From Mesonia hippocampi (GTDB taxonomy: Bacteria > Bacteroidota > Bacteroidia > Flavobacteriales > Flavobacteriaceae), in contig NZ_JACIFO010000004.1 in assembly GCF_014197445.1 (NCBI RefSeq), positions 62,001 to 126,000 of the forward strand: DNA of 64,000 nt, in the 5' to 3' direction. Made by a program: the position numbers and the translations under genes. Positions 1 to 8,588 of this stretch are shown here, in pieces. Positions within the stretch are counted from its first letter, which is position 1. Each line of letters starts with the position of its first letter. The notes under the pieces were generated by a model that searched no databases, had not been told where the DNA came from, and saw only the letters and a program-made list of their open reading frames with translations.

Positions 1-1320
1 TCTAACGAGGATAAACTACGTGTTAACTTTGTTTATTTTTCTAACGAATTAAATTTTAAAGAAAATAAGTTTATAAATCAACAACTTAAAACTAACCAAA
101 GTAACCTAAATCAAGAAAATTTAGGTATTGGCATTTTTTATCAGAAGCAATGGAATAGCAGAGTGCAAACCAATGTACAAACTTACTTTTCTAACTATCA
201 GTTAGCAGCAATAAATACAGAAATAGACCTAAGCTCCCAAGAAGAACGCAATAATTTACAAGAATACAGCATACTAACAGAAACCAATTGGCAAATAAAT
301 AATTATATAAAATGGAATAATGGCTATGAATTTAGTTTAACAAAGGTAAATAACACCAACTTTTTTGGTCTGAACAGTAAAAACAAATTATCTACACATG
401 CTGTTTTTAGTACTATTGAATACACGAGTAGCAACAAAAAAACAAAAATAAATTTAGGAGGCAGGTTTAATTATTTTCAAAAAATAAATCATTTTAGGGC
501 AGAACCTCGGCTTTCGCTAAATCAAAAGCTATCTGAAGCGTTTTCCTTAGAGGTTTCTGGCGAGTTAAAAAGCCAAACCACTACGCAAATTTCCGATTTC
601 CAAACCGACTTTCTAGGCATAGAAAACAGAAAATGGGAGCTTACCACTGCTAAAAACTTACCTATTCTTAAAAGTAAGCAATTATCGGCAGGAATAAACT
701 TTAGTAAGAAAAATTGGCTTGCAAGCGCAGAAATGTATACTAAAGAAGTAAAAAACCTCCCCTCTCAAAGTCAAGAGTTTCAAAACCAATACGAATACAC
801 CAGCGTACTTGGAGAATACAACATTACAGGCATAGATTTTTTGGTGAGCAAAAGCCTTAAAAATTTCAATATTTGGGCAACTTATACTATTAGTAACAAC
901 AATTACACCTTCCCTGAATTCTCTCCAAAACACTTTCCTAACAATTTTGAAATTAAAAATTCCATAACGTTAGGTAGCTCTTTCCACCTTAACAAGTTTA
1001 AAGCTTCATTAGGTATTTTATGGCGAAATGGAAAACCTTTTACCCCACTTACAACCTACGGAGAAACGCAAAATGTTTTTGATTATGATACTGCTAATAG
1101 CAGAAATTTAAAAGACTATAAACGTATAGATTTTTCGGTAAGTCAAGAATTTTCGTTAGGAAATAAAATATCTGCTTACGCAGGTTTATCTATTTGGAAT
1201 ATATTTGATTTCAATAATATCATCAATGCATATTATAAACAACAAAATGACGAAATTTCACTCATAAAACAGAAGGCACTAGGTACAACTCCTAACTTTG
1301 TTTTTAGATTAAAATTTTAA
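1..1320 (+). CDS. TonB-dependent receptor, C-terminal part (5' end outside window)
   Basis: The frame is open from the first base and ends in TAA, leaving about 439 residues without signal peptide or plug. The protein alternates short polar and aromatic stretches as outer-membrane beta strands do, contains the GKPFTP and SIWNIFDFNN segments common near the end of TonB-dependent receptors, and finishes in phenylalanine (FRLKF), the usual last residue of a barrel. It should sit in the outer membrane and import a ligand using TonB energy; the substrate cannot be told. A GTG at 163 is only an internal codon and not the true start. An outer-membrane barrel of another family is possible but less likely. 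Confidence 0.8.
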   Translation, partial: SNEDKLRVNFVYFSNELNFKENKFINQQLKTNQSNLNQENLGIGIFYQKQWNSRVQTNVQTYFSNYQLAAINTEIDLSSQEERNNLQEYSILTETNWQINNYIKWNNGYEFSLTKVNNTNFFGLNSKNKLSTHAVFSTIEYTSSNKKTKINLGGRFNYFQKINHFRAEPRLSLNQKLSEAFSLEVSGELKSQTTTQISDFQTDFLGIENRKWELTTAKNLPILKSKQLSAGINFSKKNWLASAEMYTKEVKNLPSQSQEFQNQYEYTSVLGEYNITGIDFLVSKSLKNFNIWATYTISNNNYTFPEFSPKHFPNNFEIKNSITLGSSFHLNKFKASLGILWRNGKPFTPLTTYGETQNVFDYDTANSRNLKDYKRIDFSVSQEFSLGNKISAYAGLSIWNIFDFNNIINAYYKQQNDEISLIKQKALGTTPNFVFRLKF

Positions 1321-1381
1321 AAAAGTATATTTTTTTTCTTAAAATTTATACCTTGCCTAAATATTTAAGCCATTATACAGT

Positions 1382-2350
1382 ATGAAAAGTTTTTGGAGAA
1401 AGTTTATCAATTTATTTTTAGACAAACAAGATATCATCTCTGAAGGTGAAAACGTAACTCGTTTTAAAAATGCAAAAGTTTTTTATAAATTTAAGGTTTC
1501 CTTTAAACAATTATTAAAAGAAAGCTTATTTATTATTACTGGTATTTTTGCGGCAGCATTTGGTCTAGAAAGTTTTCTTTTACCTAATAATTTTATTGAT
1601 GGTGGTGCAACAGGGATTGCCTTGTTAATTTCTGGAGTGACCGATATGCCTTTATACTGGCTTATTTTAATCATAAACTTCCCTTTTGTATTGCTCGGAC
1701 TTAAAGTAGTTGGCAAACAGTTTGCTATAAAAACAAGTATTGCAATTGGCGTATTGGCCCTAGTTATAGCTACCGTTCATTTTCCAGAAGTAACCGACGA
1801 TAAACTCTTGGTAGCCGTTTTTGGTGGTTTTTTCTTGGGTGCAGGTATTGGCTTTGCCGTACGTGGTGGAGCTGTTATTGATGGCACCGAGGTACTTGCT
1901 ATTTTCCTGAGTAGAAAATTAGGCGCAAGTATTGGTGATATTATTATGATTGTTAATGTTATTATCTTCTCTACTGCAGCTTATTTACTCTCTATAGAAG
2001 CCGCCCTTTATTCTATGATTACCTATTTTGCCGCTTCTAAAACCTTAGATTTTGTAGTAGAAGGAATAGAAGAATATATTGGAGTAACTATAATTTCTGT
2101 ACACAGCGAGGAGATACGCCAAATGATTTTACATAAAATGCGTCGTGGAGTAACTATTTATAAAGGAGAGCGAGGCGTAAAACACCAACACATCGATGAT
2201 AATCTAGATATTATTTATTCGGTTGTTACCCGTTTAGAACTAAACCGCTTAAATACAGAAATTCTTAAAATAGACAAAAACGCTTTTGTTGTTATGGCTA
2301 GTGTTAAAAATGCAAAAGGCGGCATGATAAAACGTCGCCCCTTACATTAA
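1382..2350 (+). CDS. YitT family membrane protein (DUF161 + DUF2179)
   Basis: A 322-residue protein with a short charged N-terminus (about 40 residues), then five to six hydrophobic segments between roughly residues 45 and 230, including the glycine-rich GGFFLGAGIGFAVRGG stretch typical of YitT proteins. The last 85 residues form a soluble DUF2179 domain (GVTIYKGERG). The family is inner-membrane and of unknown biochemical role, sometimes proposed as a transporter. It is followed after 12 bases by the convergent argS, with no visible terminator between them. The upstream 61-base gap holds TACCTTGC (1350-1357), a poor match to the Bacteroidota -7 element. Confidence 0.9.
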   Translation: MKSFWRKFINLFLDKQDIISEGENVTRFKNAKVFYKFKVSFKQLLKESLFIITGIFAAAFGLESFLLPNNFIDGGATGIALLISGVTDMPLYWLILIINFPFVLLGLKVVGKQFAIKTSIAIGVLALVIATVHFPEVTDDKLLVAVFGGFFLGAGIGFAVRGGAVIDGTEVLAIFLSRKLGASIGDIIMIVNVIIFSTAAYLLSIEAALYSMITYFAASKTLDFVVEGIEEYIGVTIISVHSEEIRQMILHKMRRGVTIYKGERGVKHQHIDDNLDIIYSVVTRLELNRLNTEILKIDKNAFVVMASVKNAKGGMIKRRPLH

Positions 2351-2362
2351 AATTTTTGAAAC

Positions 2363-4138
2363 CTACATACGTTCTGGAACAGCTATTCCTAACAAGCTAA
2401 AGCCTGTTTTTATACTGCTAGCAACTGTTTGTGATAATTGTGTTCTAAACACTTTCTCGTTGGCGGTATCTGCTCCTAGAATACTTACATTTTGATAAAA
2501 AGAATTAAACTCCTTAACTAAATCGTAAATATAATTAGCAATTAAAGCAGGGCTGTGTTGTTTTGCCGCTATTTGTATGGTTTCGGGAAATAACTCTAGC
2601 TGTTTTATCAGCACTCTTTCTTTATCATTTAATTGATAATTTGTAAGTGAGTTGGTATAGTCGAAATCTACTTTACGTAAAATCGACTGAATTCTAGCAT
2701 AAGTATATTGAATAAAAGGTCCTGTATTTCCTTGAAAGTCTACCGATTCCTCAGGGTTAAATAAAATACGTTTTTTAGGATCTACTTTTAGTATATAGTA
2801 TTTCAAGGCTCCTAATCCGATGGTTTTATATAAATCGTTTTTCTCTTCTTCGTTGTAAGCATCTAATTTGCCTAATTCCTCCGAAATAGTTTTGGCTGTT
2901 GCTGTCATTTCTTTCATTAAATCATCTGCATCCACTACAGTTCCTTCTCTACTTTTCATTTTCCCACTAGGTAAATCTACCATTCCGTAGCTTAAGTGGT
3001 AAAGGTAATTTGCCCAATCGTATCCTAATTTTTTTAAGATTAAAAACAGTACTTTAAAGTGGTAGTCTTGCTCGTTCCCTACCGTATAGACCAACCCATT
3101 AATATCAAAATCTTTAACTCGTTGTATGGCCGTACCAATATCTTGTGTCATATAAACCGCCGTTCCGTCGGCACGTAATACTAGTTTTTCGTCTAAGCCT
3201 TCATCCGATAGGTCTATCCAAACACTACCATCTTCTTTTTTAAAGAATACGCCACGCTCTAATCCATCCTGTACAACTTCTTTCCCTAACAAATACGTAT
3301 TGCTTTCATAGTAGTTTTTATCAAAATCTACACCTAATTCTCGGTAAGTTTCTTCAAAACCATCATAAACCCATTGGTTCATTTTTTTCCAAAGCTTTAC
3401 AATTTCCTCATCTCCTTGCTCCCATTTTCTTAGCATTTCTTGAGCTTCTAGCATTAATGGAGCTTCTGCTTTAGCCTCATCGGTAGTTTTCCCTTCGTTT
3501 TCTAAAGCTTGTATTTCTTTTTTATAGGCTTGATCAAACTTTACATAATAATTCCCTACCAATTTATCGCCTTTTAAACCTGTGCTTTCTGGGGTTTCTC
3601 CTTCTCCAAATTTTTGCCAAGCTAACATACTTTTACAAATATGTATTCCCCTATCGTTAATAATTTGAGTTTTATATACCGTATTTCCTGCTGCTTTAAG
3701 AATTTCGGCTACAGAATATCCTAATAAATTATTACGTATATGCCCAAGGTGTAAAGGTTTATTGGTGTTTGGCGATGAATATTCGACCATAATTTTAGGC
3801 GAATTTTCCGTGGGCTGCACACAACCATAAGCCGTTGTATTTCTTATGCTGTTAAACTTATCTAAGTAAAAGTTTCCTGACAATACAACGTTTAAAAAGC
3901 CTTTTACAACATTATAACTCACTACTTCGGCTAAGTTTTCTACAAGAAAAGCCCCTAATTGTTCTCCTAATTGTACAGGGTTGGTTTTTATTTGCCGTAA
4001 CATTGGAAAAACCACTACGGTAATATCTCCTTCAAATTCTTTCCGAGTGGCTTGAAACTCTACACTCTCTAAATTTACTTGATACAGCTCTTGTGCTGCT
4101 TTTTGTACCTGCTCTTGAATAAGTTTCTGAATGTTCAT
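2363..4138 (-). CDS. argS: Arginine--tRNA ligase
   Basis: Charges tRNA-Arg with arginine in the cytosol. At 591 residues it has the usual ArgRS length. Visible are the N-terminal Add-1-type tRNA-recognition domain (about 1-100), the class I HIGH motif as HLGH (residues 130-133) following SSPNTNKP, the KMSK-equivalent KMKSREGT in the second half, and the C-terminal anticodon-binding domain ending in the family's conserved VPERM. The start follows a leader with a TATTTTTG element. It is divergent from the MarC gene. Its closeness to the two guanidino hydrolases downstream of MarC may be chance. Confidence 0.98.
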   Translation of the reverse strand: MNIQKLIQEQVQKAAQELYQVNLESVEFQATRKEFEGDITVVVFPMLRQIKTNPVQLGEQLGAFLVENLAEVVSYNVVKGFLNVVLSGNFYLDKFNSIRNTTAYGCVQPTENSPKIMVEYSSPNTNKPLHLGHIRNNLLGYSVAEILKAAGNTVYKTQIINDRGIHICKSMLAWQKFGEGETPESTGLKGDKLVGNYYVKFDQAYKKEIQALENEGKTTDEAKAEAPLMLEAQEMLRKWEQGDEEIVKLWKKMNQWVYDGFEETYRELGVDFDKNYYESNTYLLGKEVVQDGLERGVFFKKEDGSVWIDLSDEGLDEKLVLRADGTAVYMTQDIGTAIQRVKDFDINGLVYTVGNEQDYHFKVLFLILKKLGYDWANYLYHLSYGMVDLPSGKMKSREGTVVDADDLMKEMTATAKTISEELGKLDAYNEEEKNDLYKTIGLGALKYYILKVDPKKRILFNPEESVDFQGNTGPFIQYTYARIQSILRKVDFDYTNSLTNYQLNDKERVLIKQLELFPETIQIAAKQHSPALIANYIYDLVKEFNSFYQNVSILGADTANEKVFRTQLSQTVASSIKTGFSLLGIAVPERM

Positions 4139-4145
4139 AGCTTGT

Positions 4146-4172
4146 GCTTATAATATATAAGCTACAAAAATA
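4146..4172 (-). promoter_or_regulatory. Candidate argS -7 element and leader palindrome
   Basis: On the minus strand TATTTTTG (4172-4165) fits the Bacteroidota -7 consensus TAnnTTTG and lies 27 bases before the argS start. No TTG is present at the usual -33 distance, so this is only a candidate. Directly downstream is a perfect palindrome with 7-base arms GCTTATA and TATAAGC around a 3-base centre (4146-4162), which would be within the argS leader. Confidence 0.35.
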
Positions 4173-4253
4173 ACATTTCTGCCGAATTGTACTTTATTTG
4201 ATAACACTCATTTAATAAAAGCCTAAAGTTTATCCTTGTAAAGTGAAAGATAT

Positions 4254-4898
4254 TTGCAACAAAAACAATTGGATTTATTTATTTTTACTTTTGCAGGGTT
4301 GTTCTCGGTTGCCAACCCTCTAGGAACACTGCCCATTTTTGTAGGCTTAACTACAGATGATTCTGCCAAAGAGCGCTCTAAAACCGCCTTACTAACTGTT
4401 ATAAATACGTTTGTAATTTTTGTAGTTTCGTTTTATGTAGGAGAATATATACTAAACTTTTTTGGTATTAGTATAAACTCGTTACGTATTGCTGGAGGGC
4501 TTATTATTATTTCCTCTGGATTTGCGTTATTAACAGGAAGTTTTCAGAAACATAAAGGGATGGAACGCGAACGTATAAAAAACGATTTACTACAACGCGA
4601 CAGGGTTTCGCTTACTCCGCTTGCAATCCCAATGTTGGCAGGACCAGGATCTATTTCTTTATTAATTAGCTTACACGAAAAACACCAACAAATAACAGAA
4701 GATTTTATTATAGTTTCGGCAATTTTTTTAGTGTGCTTTGCTACTTTTTTAATGCTAAAAAGCTCACATTACATAGTAAAATATTTAGGCGCTTCTGGGA
4801 TTAATGCCATTTCTAGAATTATAGGGTTTATTGTTATTGCTATTGGGATAGAATATATTAGCTCTTCTATTTTAGCCCTTATAGAAGGCATTAACTAG
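4254..4898 (+). CDS. MarC family (UPF0056) integral membrane protein
   Basis: About 210 residues, nearly all hydrophobic, with six predicted membrane segments and the family's N-terminal FSVANPLGTLPIFVGLT and central LAIPMLAGPGSISLL motifs. MarC proteins are inner-membrane proteins; the old link to multiple antibiotic resistance is not supported and the function is unknown. There is no ATG: a TAA at 4239 closes the frame, so translation must start at TTG 4254 or TTG 4269 (giving LDLFIFTFAG as the first membrane segment). Its TAG stop interlocks with the TAG of the small convergent gene inside the tetranucleotide CTAG. Confidence 0.88.
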   Translation: MQQKQLDLFIFTFAGLFSVANPLGTLPIFVGLTTDDSAKERSKTALLTVINTFVIFVVSFYVGEYILNFFGISINSLRIAGGLIIISSGFALLTGSFQKHKGMERERIKNDLLQRDRVSLTPLAIPMLAGPGSISLLISLHEKHQQITEDFIIVSAIFLVCFATFLMLKSSHYIVKYLGASGINAISRIIGFIVIAIGIEYISSSILALIEGIN

Positions 4899-5092
4899 CG
4901 TTTTTTAAAACCTAAACCACTAAGTAAAGTTAACACCCCTAAAGCAAGTATAGCAACAGCTTGTTTTGTATTATCTGAACTTGATAAAATTTCTAGCATT
5001 AATAGTTCTGGATAAAATAAACTCAATAAGCCATATAAACTAAGTAATATACCTAGTAGCAACAGTACTGTTTTAAGGGTGTTTTTCATCAT
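4895..5092 (-). CDS. Small two-span membrane protein, unknown function
   Basis: A 65-residue protein with two hydrophobic segments (about residues 7-28 and 45-60) separated by a polar loop and ending in lysine/arginine (GFKKR). I do not recognise a family. It starts with ATGATG, 9 bases after the stop of ctlX on the same strand, so it may be the last gene of the hydrolase operon. The small size leaves some doubt that it is expressed, but the tight spacing and membrane-protein composition argue for a real gene. Confidence 0.6.
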   Translation of the reverse strand: MMKNTLKTVLLLLGILLSLYGLLSLFYPELLMLEILSSSDNTKQAVAILALGVLTLLSGLGFKKR

Positions 5093-5101
5093 TAACTTCT
5101 T

Positions 5102-6043
5102 TTATACTTTTGGTAAGAAAACTTCTGCCATCATACAACGGGCGCTTCCTCCTCCACAAATTTCTATCACTTCTAGCTCACTGTGCAGTATCTCACAGTG
5201 TTTTTCTATAGCAGAAATTTGCTCTTGATTTAAGCTTCTATAAGCTCTGCTGCTCATCACTAAAAACTTTTTATCAAAAGCACCACGAACTTGTAGCATG
5301 TTACCAGCAAATTCATGCATTTGTTCTTCAGAAATTTTTATAATTTCCTTATTATCATCTTGTAAACTTTCAACAACATGTTTCTGCTCTTTTTTATCAT
5401 CAATGGTATCTAAGCAAATAACGGCAAAATTTTCGGCTACACACATCATTACATTGGTATGATAAATAGCTTTTCTCTCTCCTGCTACGGTTTGATTGGC
5501 ATGAAAAATTACTGGCATAAACTCAAAATCTTCACAAAATTCAATTACCAAATCTTCATCTGCTCTAGGAGAAAGAGCACAATATGCTTTACGATTTTCT
5601 CTATCTAGAATAAGGTTTCCTGTTCCTTCTAAATATAGGCCATCGGTTTCTGCATCGGTATAATCTACCACGCTTGTAATTTCACAACCTTTTTCTTCTA
5701 GCGTGTCCAAAATATCCATTCTACGTTCTCTACGCCTGTTTTCTGCAAACATAGGATATAAAGCAACACTACCATCTTGATGAAAAGAAATCCAGTTATT
5801 CGGAAAAATAGAATCTGGGGTTTTATTTTCTTTTATATCATCTACTACGGTTACGGTAACGCCTTGTTTTCTTAGCTTTTCTACAAATGCATCAAACTCT
5901 TCTTGGGCTTTTTGGTTTACTACCTCGTTAGTAGCTTCAAACTTTTGTTGAAAGTAGTTGTTTACAGCTGTTTCCTCATTCATTTCGAAGGCTACAGGAC
6001 GAATCATTAAAATGTGATTGGTAATTTGTTGTAGTTTTTTCAT
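5102..6043 (-). CDS. ctlX: Citrulline utilization hydrolase CtlX-type (amidinotransferase superfamily)
   Basis: A 313-residue member of the guanidino-group-modifying (pentein) superfamily. The residues expected of the active site are visible: acidic DSIFPNNW and LEGTGNL segments, a central histidine in YHTNVMM, and the C-terminal nucleophilic cysteine in GGGSARCMMAE. Relatives annotated CtlX hydrolyse citrulline to ornithine. ATG 6043 is chosen because it follows the TAA of the upstream gene by one base (TAAGATG); an in-frame GTG at 6052 would add three residues and overlap that gene. It is almost certainly cotranscribed and translationally coupled with the preceding deiminase-like gene. Substrate assignment is from family resemblance only. 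Confidence 0.85.
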   Translation of the reverse strand: MKKLQQITNHILMIRPVAFEMNEETAVNNYFQQKFEATNEVVNQKAQEEFDAFVEKLRKQGVTVTVVDDIKENKTPDSIFPNNWISFHQDGSVALYPMFAENRRRERRMDILDTLEEKGCEITSVVDYTDAETDGLYLEGTGNLILDRENRKAYCALSPRADEDLVIEFCEDFEFMPVIFHANQTVAGERKAIYHTNVMMCVAENFAVICLDTIDDKKEQKHVVESLQDDNKEIIKISEEQMHEFAGNMLQVRGAFDKKFLVMSSRAYRSLNQEQISAIEKHCEILHSELEVIEICGGGSARCMMAEVFLPKV

Positions 6044-6044
6044 C

Positions 6045-6959
6045 TTATTCACGTATTAAAGGTAAGGTTGAGCATCGTAATAGTCCTTCTTGTTTTGCTA
6101 TTTCTGCGTAAGGAACTTCCTCTACGGTAATTCCTTGTGCTCGCAGCCATGCATTTAATCGGGTAAAGTTTTGTTCTGAAATTACAATATCTGGAGCAAT
6201 TGAAAAAATATTACTGTTCATGTTATACATTTCCTCTTTTGTGATTTCAAAAACATTTTCTTTTCCAAAATAGTTTATCAACCACTGGTATTCTTCTTCT
6301 TCTAAAAATCCGTTTTTATGGATAATTGCTTTATTATTTCCTACAGGCTGAAAACAACAATCTAAATGCAGTGCGTTGTTTTTAGCATCAGTATTAGATT
6401 TACGCAAATTAAAAGATTTTACTTTTTTATTGGGAAAAAGTGCTTGTATTGCGTTTACGGCCTTCATATTTGTACGGGCCGTAATATATTCGGGATAGTC
6501 ATCCCCTCGGTAAGTCCCTATAAAAATATATTCGTTATGCGGCATTACATCGCCACCTTCTACGTGTACATCTTCTGGAAAACGAACTATGTTTTCCTCT
6601 GGAATTAGCTCAAGAACATGCTGGATTGCTTCTATTTCTCGTTCTCTATCTGGCAAAATATTAGCTTTTATAAATTTATCTGCTATTACAAAACCTATAT
6701 CACGAGAAAATATTTGATTATAATTTTCTATAACCTCTGGTCTATAAACTTTTACTTGGTGTTTTTCTAGCACTTTTTGTACAGCCGTCATTTCTGTAAC
6801 CATATCCTTTTCTGTAGGGTATGTTCCTGCTTTTATGTGTTCTCTAGATTTAGGGTCGTAAGCTTCTTCTAGGCTTGGTGCTTCGCCTAAACTTTTTGCT
6901 GTTCCTAATACTACTTCTTTTAGTCTTGCTGTCTCGTTATTTACTTGTGGTATAAGCAT
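6045..6959 (-). CDS. Arginine deiminase / dimethylargininase-like amidinohydrolase
   Basis: A 304-residue pentein-fold enzyme. Visible active-site elements are FSRDIGFVIAD (about residue 85-95), EGGDVMPHN (about 145), HLDCCFQPVG (about 203) and the terminal GLLRCSTLPL with the catalytic cysteine. This is the acid-histidine-cysteine pattern of arginine deiminases and DDAHs, which release ammonia or methylamine from a guanidino group to give citrulline. It lies immediately upstream of ctlX, so product hand-over from one enzyme to the next is plausible: arginine to citrulline to ornithine. Whether the substrate is arginine, methylarginine or something else cannot be decided here. A terminator separates it from gltA. 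Confidence 0.8.
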   Translation of the reverse strand: MLIPQVNNETARLKEVVLGTAKSLGEAPSLEEAYDPKSREHIKAGTYPTEKDMVTEMTAVQKVLEKHQVKVYRPEVIENYNQIFSRDIGFVIADKFIKANILPDREREIEAIQHVLELIPEENIVRFPEDVHVEGGDVMPHNEYIFIGTYRGDDYPEYITARTNMKAVNAIQALFPNKKVKSFNLRKSNTDAKNNALHLDCCFQPVGNNKAIIHKNGFLEEEEYQWLINYFGKENVFEITKEEMYNMNSNIFSIAPDIVISEQNFTRLNAWLRAQGITVEEVPYAEIAKQEGLLRCSTLPLIRE

Positions 6960-6973
6960 ATTGTTTAACTATT

Positions 6974-7036
6974 AAAAAAGGTTGTTTGAAATTTTAAAAC
7001 ATCTCTTTTAGATATTCCATTCCAAACAACCTTTTT
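6974..7036 (-). terminator. Rho-independent terminator after gltA
   Basis: Perfect 14-base arms AAAAAGGTTGTTTG (6975-6988) and CAAACAACCTTTTT (7023-7036) enclose a 34-base loop. On the minus strand the second arm runs into a T-tract, as expected for the end of the gltA transcript. The long loop is unusual for a terminator. Confidence 0.75.
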
Positions 7037-7063
7037 AAGATATTTTAAGCTGTGTAGCTTTAA

Positions 7064-8350
7064 TTATCGGTTACTAATGTCTTTAAATTCGCGTAAGTTT
7101 TCACCTATGTAAATTTGACGTGGTCTTCCTATTGGTTCTTTGCGTAAACGCATTTCTCTCCATTGTGCAATCCATCCTGGTAAGCGTCCTAACGCAAACA
7201 TTACGGTAAACATTTCTGTAGGAATCCCTAAAGCTCTATAAATTATGCCTGAGTAGAAATCTACATTCGGGTATAGTTTACGTTTTACAAAATAATCATC
7301 TTCTAAAGCTTCTTTTTCTAAGCCTTTAGCAATGTCTAATACTGGATCTTGTATTCCTAAATCGCCTAATACCTCGTCGGCAGATTTTTTAATTATTTTG
7401 GCACGTGGGTCAAAGTTTTTATAAACTCTATGTCCAAAGCCCATTAAACGGAAAGGATCTTCTTTGTCTTTAGCTTTAGCCATATATTTTTTAGTGTCAC
7501 CTCCGTCTTCTTTTATTCCTTCTAACATTTCGATAACAGCTTGGTTTGCTCCTCCATGTAAAGGTCCCCATAATGCTGAAATTCCTGCTGAAATAGAAGC
7601 AAATAACCCGGCATGTGAAGAACCTACAATTCTTACCGTAGAGGTAGAGCAATTTTGCTCGTGGTCTGCATGTAAAATAAGTAGTTTATTAAGTGCTTCT
7701 GTAACCACTTTACTTACTTTATATTCTTCTTGAGGTTTTTTAAACATCATTTTCAAGATGTTCTCTACATAAGATAATGAGCTATCTCCATAATCTAAAG
7801 GCTGCCCATTTTTCTTACGTAATGTCCAAGCTACAAGCACAGGGAATTTAGCTAAAAGCTTTACAATTGCTCTATACATATCTTCCTCTGAATCAACATT
7901 TACAGCGCTTGGATTAAAAGCTATTAAAGCACTTGTTAAAGAAGATAATACCCCCATTGGGTGTGCAGATTTTGGAAAACCGTCTAAGATTTTCTTCATT
8001 TCCTCATCTACGATAGATTCGGCTTTTATATCTGTATAAAATTTTTCTAATTGTGACTCTGCTGGAAGTTCTCCAAAAATCAACAAGTAAGCTACTTCAA
8101 GAAAACTGGCCTTTTCGGCTAAATCTTCGATAGCATAACCTCTATAACGCAACACTCCTTTTTCTCCATCAAGAAAAGTAATAGCACTCTCACACGATCC
8201 TGTATTTTTATATCCAGGGTCTATTGTAATTACACCATTTGTTGCACTTCGTAAAGTTTTGATATCAATTCCTATCTCGTTTTCTGTTCCTACAACCAAA
8301 GGAAAATCGTACGATTTCCCATCAATTTGTAACGTAGCTTGTTTTGACAT
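7064..8350 (-). CDS. gltA: Citrate synthase (type II)
   Basis: Condenses acetyl-CoA and oxaloacetate to citrate, the entry step of the TCA cycle. The 428 residues match the hexameric bacterial type. The catalytic triad is visible: histidine in GPLHGGANQ, histidine in GFGHRVYKN and aspartate in YPNVDFYSG. The N-terminal beta-rich domain of type II enzymes is present (residues 1-60). The gene is monocistronic by appearance, with a promoter-like leader upstream and a hairpin terminator downstream, and follows eno in the order common in flavobacteria. Confidence 0.98.
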   Translation of the reverse strand: MSKQATLQIDGKSYDFPLVVGTENEIGIDIKTLRSATNGVITIDPGYKNTGSCESAITFLDGEKGVLRYRGYAIEDLAEKASFLEVAYLLIFGELPAESQLEKFYTDIKAESIVDEEMKKILDGFPKSAHPMGVLSSLTSALIAFNPSAVNVDSEEDMYRAIVKLLAKFPVLVAWTLRKKNGQPLDYGDSSLSYVENILKMMFKKPQEEYKVSKVVTEALNKLLILHADHEQNCSTSTVRIVGSSHAGLFASISAGISALWGPLHGGANQAVIEMLEGIKEDGGDTKKYMAKAKDKEDPFRLMGFGHRVYKNFDPRAKIIKKSADEVLGDLGIQDPVLDIAKGLEKEALEDDYFVKRKLYPNVDFYSGIIYRALGIPTEMFTVMFALGRLPGWIAQWREMRLRKEPIGRPRQIYIGENLREFKDISNR

Positions 8351-8390
8351 ATGTTTATGGTATTTTATTTTTTTAAGTGTCGCTAATTTA

Positions 8391-8423
8391 CAAAATTTAT
8401 TGTTAATTTATGGTTAATTCAAA
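8391..8423 (-). promoter_or_regulatory. Candidate gltA promoter
   Basis: On the minus strand TTTG (8423-8420) is followed after 20 bases by TAAATTTTG (8399-8391), close to the Bacteroidota pattern TTG-N19-TAnnTTTG with one extra base in the -7 element. It ends 40 bases before the gltA start codon. The rest of the 238-base gap holds the eno terminator and AT-rich sequence with nothing else recognisable. Confidence 0.4.
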
Positions 8424-8534
8424 CACTTATTTCGATGTATTTTAACTATAGTTCTATAAGGGTTTTCTTTTATAAAAATAATAATAATCAAGCTTGTTTT
8501 TCTTCGTTATTTCTTCGCTAATTTGATTAAAAAA

Positions 8535-8566
8535 TAAGAAGGCTATCTTTTAGGATAGCCTTCTTA
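8535..8566 (-). terminator. Rho-independent terminator after eno
   Basis: Perfect 13-base arms TAAGAAGGCTATC and GATAGCCTTCTTA around a 6-base loop. On the minus strand the hairpin is followed by a run of T, right behind the eno stop codon. The opposite strand also has a T-poor exit, so it mainly serves eno. Confidence 0.9.
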
Positions 8567-8588
8567 AAAATTAATTTATTTTATGCTT

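Noticed and set aside
4146-4162. The palindrome before argS as a regulatory operator
   Set aside because: Seven-base AT-rich arms are common by chance in this composition; noted only as part of the argS leader.
6044-6052. An overlapping GTG start for ctlX
   Set aside because: The ATG one base after the upstream stop gives a normal coupled start and a protein of the expected length.
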